This document shows, in pieces, positions 38,201 through 51,650 of a DNA stretch of 64,000 bases. Origin of the DNA: Membranipora membranacea (lineage: Eukaryota; Bryozoa; Gymnolaemata; Cheilostomatida; Membraniporidae); NCBI GenBank assembly GCA_914767715.1, contig OU612067.1, positions 8,370,001 through 8,434,000 of the forward strand. The letters run 5' to 3'. The translations under genes were made by a program, and so were the position numbers. The stretch's first letter is position 1. Each line of letters starts with the position of its first letter. The notes under the pieces were generated by a model, which was not told where the DNA came from, did no database searches, and saw only the letters and a program-made list of their open reading frames with translations.

Positions 38201-39551
38201 ATAGATCTGTCTTGCATTGAGAGGTCATGAACAGTTCATGATTCAGTCAAATCTATTACTAACCTTATTATATAACTCGATTCCTGTCTTTGATGGACGT
38301 GAGAAGGCTTGCATCTGTTAGATTTTTTTATTGACAGAGGCTACGTTGGTGCTGATCTAGTTTTGGTAATGTAATAATTACTTTTACACTAACCTCCTTA
38401 TCAAGTAAGTATAAAAAAAATAGTGAATTCTAAGTCAATCAGCCTCGCTTGGTGGGATAAAGAGCAAAGAAAGAAGGTAAAAGTAATACTATTCAACCAA
38501 TCAGCCTACCAACTTAATATTACAATTTGATAAATTACTTGAGCAGGATGTCATCACTCCACAAAAAGCAGAACACTTTAGCACTAAGATTATTAGAAAG
38601 GTAATGAAAAAACTTCATCAATCAAATTAAAAATAAACCACACGAAATCAAATGAGTCATAGCTAAGAAACGCCAAAAATATGGAGTTACCTTTTCACAA
38701 AGCAAGTAAAGACAACTCAATATTCTTAACAGGGTTTTAGTTCATCCTCAAATTTCACTATTATGATGATGATGGATACCTGGTTACAACTTGATCCAAT
38801 TAACTTGCATGTCCGATTTCACGCCTGATGTACAAAAAAGTATATTTTTTTAGCATTTAACACTGAACATGTCATAACTGTATTATTATCAGGGAACTTA
38901 TGACGGCTATATCCAAAACTACCTGTTATAAGGCGCAATGACTCTGATAATTGCATTGATAATATAAAAACCTAATCAGATTCCATACTCTATTCACTCC
39001 TACTCAACAAAACATGCATACCAAATTCTTTTCATGGGTGACTGTAGACACCAGTTAGTCTCATTTTACCTCGATGATTCTACGGAAAATTCCATTCTTA
39101 ATGCAGACGATGCCCATTTATAAACAGTCAAATCGATATATTCAGCACAAGGACCTAAAAAGTTAAAATCGCAATACGAGACTTTGCCTAAGAAGGATAA
39201 ATATAAGACACCTACGTATAATGTCTGTAGTACATAGAGGCACATTGCTATGTCATAATTCATTGAGACATTATGCATTCATGCATTTCACTTCCCTGTT
39301 TGTGAATACTATTAACGCAATATTAGCTAATAGTCATCACTTGACTTCACTTGTCAACAACTTCTGCCAGTAAAAAGAAACTGCAGACAAAATTTAAGCT
39401 CACAAGTTAAAGCCCGCTGCAGTTTACTAAATACCTCATTAGCAACCAAAACTGACGTGGAAGAAAACATCAGCAAGGCTTCGAGTGTAGGTCTTCTCTA
39501 TTTCCAACTTTGAATTGATCAACCTGACATTGATTTTCATTCACTCTTCAA
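35210..39551. other. Long gene-poor stretch
   Basis: About 4.3 kb without a supported gene. About 36385-36455 is a short LINE tail related to 25131-25200. Remaining open stretches are short and unrelated to known proteins. The last part, up to 39551, should contain the promoter of the transporter gene; I saw no clear TATA box close to the ATG. Confidence 0.5.
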
Positions 39552-42500
39552 ATGAGTGACTCAGACTCAGAGAGTAGCCTTCTTACAGGTGCTGTTGATC
39601 TGAGGGATCATTGCCAACAACAACCTTCAGCTAATCAAAGATATGGGACAACAAACACCAGCCAACATGCGAATAGCAGCAGTAGTAACCTCACTACACA
39701 TAGATCGAGCTCTCACAGTGAACAATACAGGCCGGAGGCAACACGCAAATGGGCACTTCGGCTTATTCAGCTCTGCCATCTCTTCTCATGGACAGCTGCT
39801 TTTGCTGGCATTTACTTTCTTCCCAGAATGGTGTTCTTACCGTAAGTGTGTTCATAATAAGACTTAAGTAGCTTGTGAGAGGTACGAAATGCCCTTAATG
39901 TCCGTATTTTTTGCTGGATTGTTCAGACTGAACGCTGATACTTGAATTGCGGGTTTGGACTTTTAAGATAGTTTTGATTGCTGATTTCCCCACAATGACT
40001 TATGTCAAAAAGTATCTGAAATTGTTTCTGAGTGCTTTGATGTAGACGTTATTAAGGTAAAATTTTCCAGAAGTTTTTCAAATTGTCTGATTTAATTGTA
40101 TCTTATTCACTGTGTAACCAAGGAGTTAACTCCTTGGTGTAGCGCATGTTAAAAACTCCTAATTTTAGAGAGGAGTATCAGTATTTGGTGAACACGATCC
40201 AGGTCCTATTTTACTGCTCTGGCTGGATTGCAGGAGTTCTTACTGACTGCGTAATGTCGAAAAAGAAAGCACTCCTACTGAGTGTTCTATTTTCGTCAGG
40301 AGGGTAAGCAGGCCATTTTCGATTGAAATTATTTCATGTGCACCAGAGTTCCTCCTGTGTTGAGCTTTATCATGGTTTAATAGCGTATACGAGCAAATGT
40401 CTATCTCCAATGATAGACACTTTATCCGAATTACCACCCAAATTGAATCATACATTGAAACGGGCTAACTTGATGAGACAGACAGGTTCATGGTAAGACT
40501 AACGCTTAACCTACATCAAAACTCAGCTAGCCTTGGAATCAGGCCAACAATGAAGCCTTGTCTGTATTATGAGTTGTGTTTGATAATGATTATGCGGTTT
40601 TATCTACTCCTACACCAGTTATATATGGAAGAGCAAACAGCAACAGCAATCCAGCACACCCAACCTGAGGAGATAACTTCAAATTGTTTGACTGAATCCC
40701 AGTCTAAGCTAATGCCCGTACACAGAACTTGTTCAGCATCATTGAAATTCCTTCTTTTCAGAACCAGATGATAGTGTCTGTGTTGAGGTTGTTCACTTGT
40801 TTATTGTAGTTACTTGGCTTGCATGGCAATTCACCTGTTAGCTAAAGATAACAGCCATTATCCAAACAGCACAATCACAGACACAACGGATGTAAATGAC
40901 CCTGTCACGAATCCTTTAGTGGATCATCTCAAGAAGGGTTACAAATATCCATACTTTGGCATTCTGATTGCTGCTTCACTGATGATCACATTCCTCAATA
41001 TTCTGCTTCCTACACTTGGAGCCGATCAGGTGAATTGACTGTATATTTCATGCTCTATGATCACTTTGCACACTGTATACAAAACAGATGTTTGTTTATA
41101 ATTGTGTTACCCTGTGAGAAACCCGCAGTGGGTCTTTTTTCCAGCTGGTCTATGACATAGGAGTAATGTGGTTGAATTGAACAAAGGGCTTCTCAGATGA
41201 AGGACCCGTACCTTGCACATTGAGCTACGGCTACTTCCTACTTTGCATCCTGTATACAATTATATTATTCCAAAATAACTGGGCTTGAAAAACAAACCAG
41301 ATTTCTGACACCAAGACTTTTGAGCCTCCTTTTGTTTCCTCTCTATGTAGTTTCATGCACAAATCTTCTTTTGTCTGATAACTCTTAATAAATGCGGTAT
41401 GTTTTAACCAGATCAATCCCCACGATGACCCTGAAGGTGTAAGAGTGTTCTATGCTTGGTTCTACTTCTTCGCAAAAGTTGGAGAAATGCTGAATTATAT
41501 ATGTTTCATCCTGATAGACCACCAGTTCCTGCACAATTTGACATCATGGGCGATACTCATATCATCATCTTGTGTACTGGCTCTAATACTCGTGGTCATC
41601 ATTGGTAGGTTAACTCTAGATTTAGCTGAGTTATTAAGATTTCCTGTATTGTTTTCCTGTGTGTCACTGGCCATTCAATAACGTCAGTCACAAGTTATTG
41701 AATGTAGAATACCTACCCAACTCAATTTTTAAAGCTAATGTTTTTTTTCGTGTTAGTGGTTATATCAGCCAATGTTTCAGCAACCTGTCAAACCATTCAT
41801 AACTAAAAGCGCTGATTTTCAATCACACAATTCAGAATTTCATTTTCTTTGCTCCCTTTGTGTATCAATGTTGATCCTTACAAAGAATGGTGATGATTGA
41901 CAGGATAATTAATTGGGGTGTGTAACTTATAATAGCTCTTCTCATCTTTCAGTCTGTTACCCAAAGCTTACCAGAGAACCAAATGCTGATATGAGTGTTG
42001 TTACTGATGGATTGGGAATACTCAAAGAAGCATATGAGAGGAGACGGTAAGTTTTTATCATTCAATGACTCATGCCAAATCAATCACAGTTAAAATGACT
42101 CCGGTATCTGGTCTCGACTGATTATTTCATGCTTCATACATGGCGTGCTCTATTACAAGGTTCATGTTATTGTAGCTCAGCTAACATTACTGATATCGAT
42201 AATAATAACCAACCTGACCAAAAGAAAAAGTGCCAATAATATAAACTTTGTATGTGTAGGAAAATGAAGAAGTTTTATATTTTCAAAAAGGCTGAGGCCG
42301 CGAGAGACTTCTTTCCTTTATGGAGCAGCAATTTGTAAAGGTGATGGAGGTTCATTTCCTGATGCCGCTGTCAAGGATAGGATTGACATTGCAAAGTTTG
42401 CTATACTATGTATGGCTCTCATCCCAATAGCCTTATCTGTGGCACCCTCACCCTATGTCGATTACAACGTAAGTAACACGGATATCATTCTGATAAAATG

Positions 42501-44627
42501 CAATTGCATGTTCAACTGACATTGTAAATTCAAACAATGCAAAATCCCTCTTTGTTTTATTAAGTATCTTTTGAGCTAGGGTACACATCTGGCATGTAAT
42601 GATGACTTTTCATATTCAGCCAGTGGCACCTTGAGACAGAGAATGTGTTGGTGTAATTAAACTATTGCCTACAATTGGGCTCACATCAAAAGATATGAGT
42701 AACGTTCATGGTTTACTGTCATAAATCACAGTAAACCATGAATAAAATAAATATATATTTCTCTTATTCAACTTCCATCTGGCAGCATTCTCTCGGAAAA
42801 GTTTTGGTAAACTTGGCTTGGGTACATAAAATTGTGTATCTGGTCAAATCTGTTGAAGGTCATGCACAGGACTGGGATTTATTCGAAAATAGGCTGGAAT
42901 TAACATCAGCTTTTGCCATGATTGATTGTCTTCTTGTAGCCTTCTAATGAAGGATGTGGTAATGAGACTGCAGAAGAGGAAAAGTATAACACCTATGATA
43001 TAAATGTAAGTAGAGAAGTTGATTTTGAAATATTTGGTTTGATTTTGTTACCATAATAGTGACCTTTAGAAACTCAGAAGCTTATATTCACATGAAGAGG
43101 AGCCATTGAGTTGTGTGAGCGTGAGTAAATATATTCAACCTGTTGTCTTTCGGTATCCTCTGTGACCCTTCTGGGCAATGTCTTGACTACGTCCTCTCTC
43201 AGTTCGTTGTAGAGTTCACACTTTGTCCTTCCATAGTCTCCCCAAATCAGTGCCATACATTACTAATAACTATCTCATAACCGAATTGCATCAATCATGT
43301 TCATCCTCTAACTAAGACAACCACTCAACATTGCTTATGATTAGACAACTCTAATTTGATATATGTGTTGTGCAGCATAAATTAAAGTTAATTTCTAGTC
43401 TGCCATCACTTGCCAGTACATAGTGTTTTAGTGTAATTGTGCACATTGTTGACATCACATTAATAAACCAATTTTAATCTTCATTAGATAAGTATACATA
43501 TTGCACAGACTGGAATGGCAGGAATAGGCATAATACTAGTTTACTATTTCTGTCATGTGACAACACGCTTCTCAAAACCAACCATGTTAAGGAGGCTTGT
43601 TGTGGGCCATTTCATAATGATATTTTCATCAATGACTGCACTCTTTGGCTATTATCAAGGTAAGTAAAGGTTAATATCCACGTCAAGTCAGCACCATGGA
43701 AGCCCACAATACAAACAATGAGACGCTGAGTATGTATCCAGATTGCTTTACTAGTTATGGCTGATATATGTATGTATGTTATTCCCTTCTAAAATCAGCA
43801 GTAAAGCGTTGCGCTATGATTGAATTTCTCTAGTTTAACCTCAACATAAACATCAAACACAATCAAAAGCATCTGACATAATAAAATAGCTAAACATCTG
43901 TTTTGTCATGTTCCTTTTCAGAAGTCTGCTCTAACTACTATAAGATTTTGCCATACACACTGACCGGATTGACAAATGCGGTGGTTTACACAACAGGTAG
44001 GTTTTGCTCTACGGAAGTGCAAACATTCTGGTTTGAATTTAACGTTATTATTTGATCGATTGATTTATTGTATCGCTATCACTAACAATGAGAGTTGTTA
44101 GAAAAAGGTTGCTGGTACATGTACTCTGCTTATGAAAATTGTGAAGTTGACTTGCTTGCAAAATAGGGTTAGAAAAAAGTATTGTTGATAAAAATGTGCA
44201 TGTGTCACGAAAAGCAGTGTTTTCCCCGGGCAGTACCATATGTTGTGTGTCTGTGGAAGCATCTTTAATTCAGAACATTTTTTTCTTATTTCACTCACAG
44301 TCCAATCAAGCAATATTGAGCGTAACCAAACTGACAAAGTAGCATTGTTGCCTCTTGTTCCAACAAGTGTTATGTTTCAATCTTGAAGGGTATGAACTAA
44401 CATTCATCTCAGCTCCTAGATCGATGCAGGGCACTGCGATGGGAATGTATTTCCTTGTCATAGGCATCGGGTACTCCCTAAACCTAGCACTAGCTGAGTA
44501 TTTACATGATACAGCAGATGTTGCTAAAGTATGGGTATGGTGCACTGGAGTAGGAGGAAACTTGCTTGGCCTTGTCTTGCTTGTCTCTGCACATAGGAGA
44601 TTCGACCTGCATCTTGGTGAAAGATGA
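39552..44627 (+). CDS. SLC15/POT-family peptide transporter, ten exons
   Basis: Proton-coupled oligopeptide transporter family, closest in style to the endolysosomal peptide/histidine carriers SLC15A3/A4. Exons: 39552-39841, 40169-40303, 40810-41029, 41412-41604, 41953-42046, 42260-42468, 42940-43005, 43488-43659, 43922-43996, 44389-44627. All phases agree if one surplus base at about 42312 is ignored, giving about 563 residues, normal for the family. The N-terminus is acidic and Ser-rich with a Leu-Leu pair (MSDSDSESSLL). Family signatures are FYCSGWIAGVLTDC (second membrane region), NILLPTLGADQ (the G-A-D-Q part of the PTR signature), VFYAWFYFFAKVGEML, and YELTFISAPRSMQG near the C-terminus (usual form E-F-A-Y-S-Q-A-P-x-S-M). 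The first membrane segment reads LFSWTAAFAGIYF and lacks the ExxER motif. The frameshift falls between AEAARDFF and GAAICKGDGGSFPDAAV; it is either a sequencing error or an inactivating mutation. Confidence 0.85.
40117..40138. repeat. Perfect 22-bp palindrome in intron 1 of the transporter
   Basis: ACCAAGGAGTTA plus its inverse, 22 bases in all with no loop, 31 bases before exon 2. A related broken form (AAGGAGTACTAAAAAACTCCT) occurs near 10215. Possibly the footprint of a small palindromic element. Confidence 0.8.
42705..42742. repeat. Hairpin in intron 6 of the transporter
   Basis: Perfect 15-bp arms (TTCATGGTTTACTGT and its inverse) around an 8-base loop. Confidence 0.85.
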
Positions 44628-45924
44628 GTAATCTCGATCAATTTATACAAGAGGCTGGTACTGATGCATTTACATGTCGCAAAACTTGATGTGCCTACTG
44701 CAGAGATAATTTTATTCAAATCCAATGCCAAACCAATATCTCTGCATTTTTTAGGTGTAAATGTGCAAATAACATACATTTGGACTTAAGCTTTCATTTT
44801 AACAGTTATTAATTAATAGTATGTAAACAATAATTACAATAATACAGTACTATACCCTTAGCACATAACAAAATGCTATCAATTCTTTTGTCATTTTGCC
44901 TTACTAATTTTGTGTGCATTTCTTTAAATTAGCTTCTTTGTTAGCTGAGCTAATTTTTCCTGTCATAAATAGCACCTATTTGAGTGGGATACACACATTT
45001 TTTTACAGTATGTTTGCTAGAACCTAGTTGCAGGAATATAAAAAATCTTGTCTCTGACTGAATATGATATTCGCCGTGTAGAGGTATGCCACCTCCGATT
45101 GTTGCTCACCATTGTACTGATAATACACTTTTTATCATATTTAGATTGTATCATTGTTCCTCTATGTCCATATTCTGTGTTCTAGAGCCTCATTTTCATA
45201 TGAAGTTGTATTTTTATGAGTTTAGGGAGCCTGAAAATTTGCTTTTCAATGCAAACATAGAGAAGATGACTTTGACGATGCATTTTTTATGATTTTGGCT
45301 GCTGTCAGAATAGTTGGTCGGTAAATAATTTCGATTATAGTTGAATCCTCAATTGCATATAAATGAAGCAAAATCATTTATGTATTTCTCATCTTGTAAG
45401 GAGTTACATTGGTCATTGCATGCTCCTAAAAAATCATCAAATGATACTATAGGAAATTTGAATCATCAGCCTGGTCTATAAACCAACTTCACAGCCAGTC
45501 AAGGTCTTACAATGTTGCGATTGCCTCAAAAGTGGTTTACTACTTAATTGTGGCCTTCCTTACTTCAGTGGGCCTTTTGACAAGCAGAAGCATTCAAATT
45601 TTTAATCAGAATAGCCCAAACATCCCGTGATTGGATTTAGGTAAGAAAGTCAAATTATACAATCGGCAATTGACATCTAAGCTTTCATCATTTTGCGCTC
45701 GTTGACCATACATGTATTTAGCTGACAAACAAAAACCCTCATTTCTGAAAACCAAAATTTCTTGTAAAATCATAAACTCAATTAAAAACCTAGTCCCTAT
45801 ATGGGGTTTTAAAATGATCACTTAAATGTGGGGGCTGTTACAACAATTGTTACCATTAATTACCATTAATTAGTTGCACACCAGGGAGAACATCTTTGGA
45901 TGATGGTTGTTGCAATAAAAAATG
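44628..45924. other. 3' flank of the transporter gene
   Basis: No gene seen. It should contain the 3' untranslated region; I did not identify a decisive polyadenylation site. Confidence 0.5.
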
Positions 45925-45973
45925 TTTGTATATATATATATATATATATATATAATAATGTGGACTGCAATTA

Positions 45974-46005
<32 letters not shown>

Positions 46006-46023
46006 ATTGCAGTCCACATTATT
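45925..46023. repeat. AT microsatellite with 25-bp inverted arms
   Basis: TATA repeats at about 45928-45953 and 45980-46003 surround and separate two inverse copies of AATAATGTGGACTGCAATTA (about 45954 and its inverse ending at 46023). The whole can fold into one long AT-rich hairpin. Confidence 0.8.
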
Positions 46024-47115
46024 ACGGCTTTTTTTGCTGATTTGATCATTGGTTTGAACATAATAACAGATCTGCAGTCTTAGATGCTAACTGCTCACAG
46101 GCTGGCCGTAGTTTGAGGTAAATCTGTAAAACCAGTGCAAACCTGGAGGTATATCTATGGAAACTTGCTACGCTGGACCATATTGAAACACAGTGTAGTT
46201 TTCTGTCTAGGTCAATGTGAAGTCATTGTGTAAAAATATATTACTGAACTACTAGCGATTCATCAATAACAGAGTACCATTATTATATGAAAATATTTAT
46301 TTTAGCCCTTAGTATATGTTCAGTATGTAGAACAGAAAAATAATGAAAAATCAACAAAATGCACTGTTGGGCTAAGAATTATTGTAGTTTAGTTTCAACA
46401 CTATTGAACGTATTTTGTCTCAAGAAAAGATTGAGTTGTATAGATCATAGCTGTTGCAACCCATATATCGTGTGAAATTTGCAAAGGCATATTTTTACAT
46501 TTATCCAGACATACAGAGTGAACCTCTCCTTTGGCTTATAACTTCTATCCATCTACTCACCCATATTTGGACCCTGAGAATTAAGCTTGAGTTTCTCTGT
46601 TGAGTCATATAATTTGCACAACTGGAAATTAATTGAAGAGTAGTTAGGGCTGTGTCGTGATCCATAACCACACTGTTTGATGATTGCTTAAATAATATCA
46701 GCTATAGCCATTTATTTAATTTAAAGTTCAATTTCACCTGGCTGCAGAAACCAGCTACCGGTCTCATCAATACATGCCTGATAGGGATTTATTATCACAA
46801 GGACTCTTTGGCTTCTCCTGGAGACATCTAGGTGGTAGTTTTCAGTTTGGTGTCTAGGAAGATGCCATTACTAGCTCATTTGAGGCCAGAGACCCGCATT
46901 ATAAAAACATAGGATTTGTCTTCTTAATGTCAAAACTGATATACATCTGTTCTGATATTGCACAGTCAGCCATTCTGAATGCAGAACCGAGTAATGTGAT
47001 TTCAAATAACTATCCATAAGCATGTTGCTAACACCAAGACAAGAAACTTGCTAAGAGTTGAACACACATGTACCTTCATGCAATGTGATAATGACATGAA
47101 CACTCTCACAACTGT
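46024..47115. other. No supported gene
   Basis: Intergenic sequence between the transporter and the 3' end of the TRIM-like pseudogene. I see nothing recognisable. Confidence 0.5.
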
Positions 47116-47389
47116 CTAGCAAGTAGTTCCTGGAGGTGGATAGGCCAGCTTTAGATCGTAGCAGCCCTTCATTCTGAGATCATCAGAATAGGATTTTAAT
47201 TTTTTAAACTCTTCATGCCGCCGACCAGACATAGCTCTCTAGGTGTGGATGTTGTATTCAAACTAGCTAATGGGTGGAAGACAAAATTGAAGGTTGTATG
47301 ACGCCATGTGTTTGTTGTGTTGAACTTCTGTTCGGCAAAACTTATTCATATTAACTCCCACCAATACATGGCAGGCGCAACAAATTTGG

Positions 47390-47655
47390 TTGGTTGATTA
47401 AAATGTTGATTAAAATTGGATGTCTTATCACTCGCCCATCCTGGGGCATGGGCGGCGAAATTTTGTGCCATATTGGCTAGGCCGCAATATCTACGCCAAT
47501 TTGCTCTCTGTTTGCAGGCAGGTCGGAGCACACCCGGGGGCCAACCATTCCCCAGTAGAAGATGGACTGCAGCGGGATGCCAACCCACGACTTTCAACAC
47601 TTGCTTGTTGAAGTCCGGCGCTCTAACCAACTGAGCCACCTCGCCACCTCCCACT
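47390..47655 (-). mobile_element. tRNA-derived SINE of a second family
   Basis: Minus-strand head with box A GGTGGCTCAGTTGGTTAGAG (ending at 47640), then a degenerate box B GTGGGTTGGCATCCC (47574-47588). The body, ending near 47390, has no counterpart elsewhere in the window. It lies in the last intron of the disrupted ligase gene. Confidence 0.75.
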
Positions 47656-50056
47656 CCTGATTCAAACATATTGCCATATTCCAACCAGTGCTATCAACAA
47701 GCACAATCCCTTTCTAAAAATAATGTAGTTACTTGTGGAGAAAGTGATTCAAGTAAGCAGAAATTGATGGAATATATATCCACACTGAAGATACTATAAG
47801 GCTGCACCTGTATGATGCTGATCTTCCCTGGCTCCATTTCACATCAAGTTGATATGTACCACCATCTTTCCAACCAAAAGTGACATACCTATTGAATTGG
47901 GAATACCATCTTGATCATCCCATTTCCAATCAGGACCTCGGACCACTTTAGTGCCTTTCTTCATCAAAGCAGCTTGCTCTTCTCCTGACAGAATCTGTAT
48001 ATATTGCAAAACATTAAGAATGTGGCAGATGCTTGGACAACTTCATACAAGAATTGTTAATCTCTTCAACTATCTTATCACTTAAACCCTAGCGGTCTCA
48101 AAAATGTGTCATACATTGAATTGCCTACCTTCTTCTTCCCAATGTCTCCACCAAAGATGATATCATCAGCTGTACAAAGATCGATCTCTACAGCACGATA
48201 TTGGTCACCTGAGAGGATATAAAAAAATGGATGAGAAAATGAATCTACATATATATCCTGACAGAACGAGTAAACGTCTGTACCACACTGCTGAGATAAA
48301 TGTGGTTTCCAATTTCTGTTTCTGTTTCTGTTTCAAACAAACTCAAATTCTTTACAAGTTACTGTGTGAAAATCTTGCTAGATTATCAAGTGAGCAAAAA
48401 AAAAAGAAAAATGTTATTGCAGTAGTTTCTTTGACCTAAACTTGTCACCGAACGACAACTTGACATAAACTGCTAATTACTGAGACGATAGTTTGAATAA
48501 GGATGTGGTATTCACAAACTCTGAACAGGGATGCAGAGTTGTCAGAAATTTGGCAGACAGCAAAAATGTACAAAATTTTTAAATGATGCTGAAATTCAGC
48601 AATATCCAAAGTTTTCATCAAACTTCACGAGACTCACAAATGAAGGTGGTTTATTACATGATACATGTGTGATAACAGCTTATTTTTAAGTCGAGTTTAC
48701 CTTTTTGTTGCCCAGGGTAACAGGCCTTCATCTTAGTCAGAACTCCATCACTAATTTGAAATGAGCTACGGCTAATACTCATTAAACCATCACCAGTTAT
48801 TTTTGCCATAAAAACAGGCAGGTCCCAAAGACGGGTGGGAAAGGGTATAAAGGCGGCTTAAGTACTATGGGTCCCAGCACCAGTACTCTAAAGAGGGCAA
48901 CACTCTCTGCATTGAAGATTTAGACTTGTCAACGGTTATTGATAGCCACTTGAACAGCATATTTGACTTGTGGCAGGATATTAAATCTTAATTTAGAAAC
49001 AACATATCCGAAGGAATTTTACACCTGATAGCACAAGATTTGATCAATTTTATGCATTATGTAAAAAAAACGGGCTTGTTCTTCACCTGTTATCTTGGGG
49101 CCTTTCCGATCTGTAAGCAGCAGGTTGGGGAATTCACCATCCACTAACTGCCTTATCTTCACCTCAATCTCAGCTTTTGCTTCCAAGAGATCCACCTGTG
49201 AGAATTCAACAATAAAAACAAATGTCAACAAGAAGATCAGATACCTGCAACTCAGATGTAAAGTTGCACTTGTGCTGCAAATAAGTTGGACAAATTTTTA
49301 CGTCTAAAATCTGCTTATCAATTTGCAGAAAGAATGCATTTCAATCAATTTTCCACTACTGTGTCTCAACAAGCCAATGTGTTGACTCTGATTGGTGTGA
49401 ATGGGGAGAAGAAGATGCCAGGTTATATGGTACTTTTGGAAAGTACCTACCACCTTGCCATTGCCTAATTTCTGATAAATGGATCTTTTTTTGGTCTGTG
49501 TTTGTTCTTTTTAATGATTGAGGACCTTGCTATCACATGCCCTTATTGTGCAAATGGTAGAGTGCCTGCTTAGAGAACCAGTATTGTGGTTCGGAAGCAC
49601 ATCTGGCCATCATCAAAATTTCATCTATACTATATCCCTGATTTATCAGTAGTTGAAGGTACTTTCCTGAAATAACTCAGACTTGAAGTTAACTTTTTAC
49701 TAATAATTTAAGTACATCCAAGCGTAATGTTTACTAGAACTATAACTATACCAATAATGGAACCTACCGGTGGATGCTCTGCTAGGCCTGTTCTTAGTCT
49801 CTTCAGTTGTTCTAAAAACCATCCATTCTTACAGCAGCCTGCTCCGCCAAATGTGTAGTCATCTTTTCCTTGGCTGATGATCTAGATGCAACATACTTCT
49901 TTTCCACCTGATCATATTGCTCCGTTATTGCTACAAGGTTTAATGAGAAGTATCATATTCTCTTAGTAGAGGTTTAAATCACAAATCCATGCAGAACGAC
50001 TTGCAGTTTCGAGTTTTGCGACAATCAATTGAAGTTTATCAATGCGTCTTTTAGGG

Positions 50057-51650
50057 TTGTTGCATCTAGATGCCAGATCATGTGACATGTCATAATCGAG
50101 GACGATTGCAACCAAGGGAGTGCAGATGTCACATCTGCAGAGCAAACAGGAGAATTTTCCATATCATCATCAGAACACTCAACTCAACTTGAGGACACGC
50201 TAGTAACAGACAGGACATTTAACCTCCATCAAAGTTAACTGAATCAAAGGAACATCGATCAAAGGCAGCTGAGTTAAATCAAAGTGCCAATTTTAATATC
50301 TGTACCCACTCTTGGGACCGATCAACCCACTCTTGGGGCAGATGTGTTTTGTTTTGATTTGATTTTTGATTTTTTGATTTGATTTGTATTCATTCAATCA
50401 TCATGACAGATGGTACAGAATGCGAGCGATGGTATGGCATAGTAAAAACAACACACTAAAAATTATTTATATACTAGACCGTTGTCATGATAGGTCATGA
50501 AAAAATTAAAAAAGCCTTTTCTCCGCCTTTCAGTCCTGCAGAGTTTTGGCATAGCTCGAGAGGATGTTCTGGAATGCTTGTTGAAAAGTAGTTCACTAAA
50601 AAGAGGATGTGATTCATTATTCACTATACGCAGAAAATGTGAATAAGAGATATCAAAAAGAAAATCACAGAGTTTTGGGATGCTTAAGACTGATAATCTA
50701 TGATCGTATTCAAAATCTGGAAAAATTATCTTCAGAGCTGCTCTTTGTATTTTCTCAAGTCTGTCGCGGTTATGTTCCCCTAGCAAGGAATACCAGGCCG
50801 GAGCAGCATAGCTAAGCTTTGAGCGTATGTTGCTCAAATAAAAAGCTTTTAAGCCATCACTGTTTAGTCCAATTGTCTTTAGTTTCCTCATTAAAAATAA
50901 TCGTGAGCTACAAGCTGATACTAAAGAGTCTACATGTTTGTTAAAAGACAACTTATTATTAATAAAAACCCCTAAAAATTTTGTGAATGAATTTGGAGAA
51001 AAAGATAAATCATCAACCACAACATCTTGTTTATAATGATGCTTATGGTTGTTTTTATTGTGTTTGTTTACTGATGAGCGTCAGCAGTTTTTTAATATGT
51101 TTGGAACCATGCTATATAAGAGCATGGTTCACCAATGGAAAAGGAGGAATTGATCTGTTTGGCGACCATCTGGTCGACATGCAGCTCCTCTTTTTGTTTG
51201 CAACTTCATTTGGAGACAGGTCAGTTTTTTTTAAAACATGAAAGTTTTCCAAGTTGTTATCATAATACTTTCATTTATTGTATGTTAGTGATATTTATAG
51301 GGAAATAGAACTTGCCTTATTATTTGATAATGGCACAGTATAACATTTGGTTGGATTATCTATATCATCAACTAATTTAGTTAAATGAATTAAATTGAGC
51401 ATGCATGGCATCATTAACTAGAAAGTATAACTTGTTGAAATAAGACATGAATTGTTTAAGTTTAATTGCGTTTGATGTTAAACTTGATAAGATTTAAAAG
51501 GCATGCTCTTGAGTCAAGTGTTTAATCGAATCAAATGATGATGCATGTAAATAAATCAGTGTCACATAGTGAGAATCATCACACCGAGCTCGTGAGCACA
51601 GATATCAGTAGCGGAGAGTTAATGTGGTGACTCCCCAACCCGGAATCCCA
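50057..51650 (-). mobile_element. 5'-truncated LINE inserted in a coding exon
   Basis: Compared with the intact copy near 62960, the disrupted ligase exon is interrupted here by about 1.6 kb. The insert carries a minus-strand open frame of 185 codons (51020-50463) with FLGVFINNKLSFNKHVDSL and SNIRSKLSYAAPAWYSLLGE followed by LEKIQRAALKIIFP: the region after the catalytic domain of a non-LTR reverse transcriptase. The insert is in the same orientation as the gene. The duplicated target, if any, is only about 4 bases (AGGG at both edges). The frame is undamaged, so the insertion is fairly young. Confidence 0.8.
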
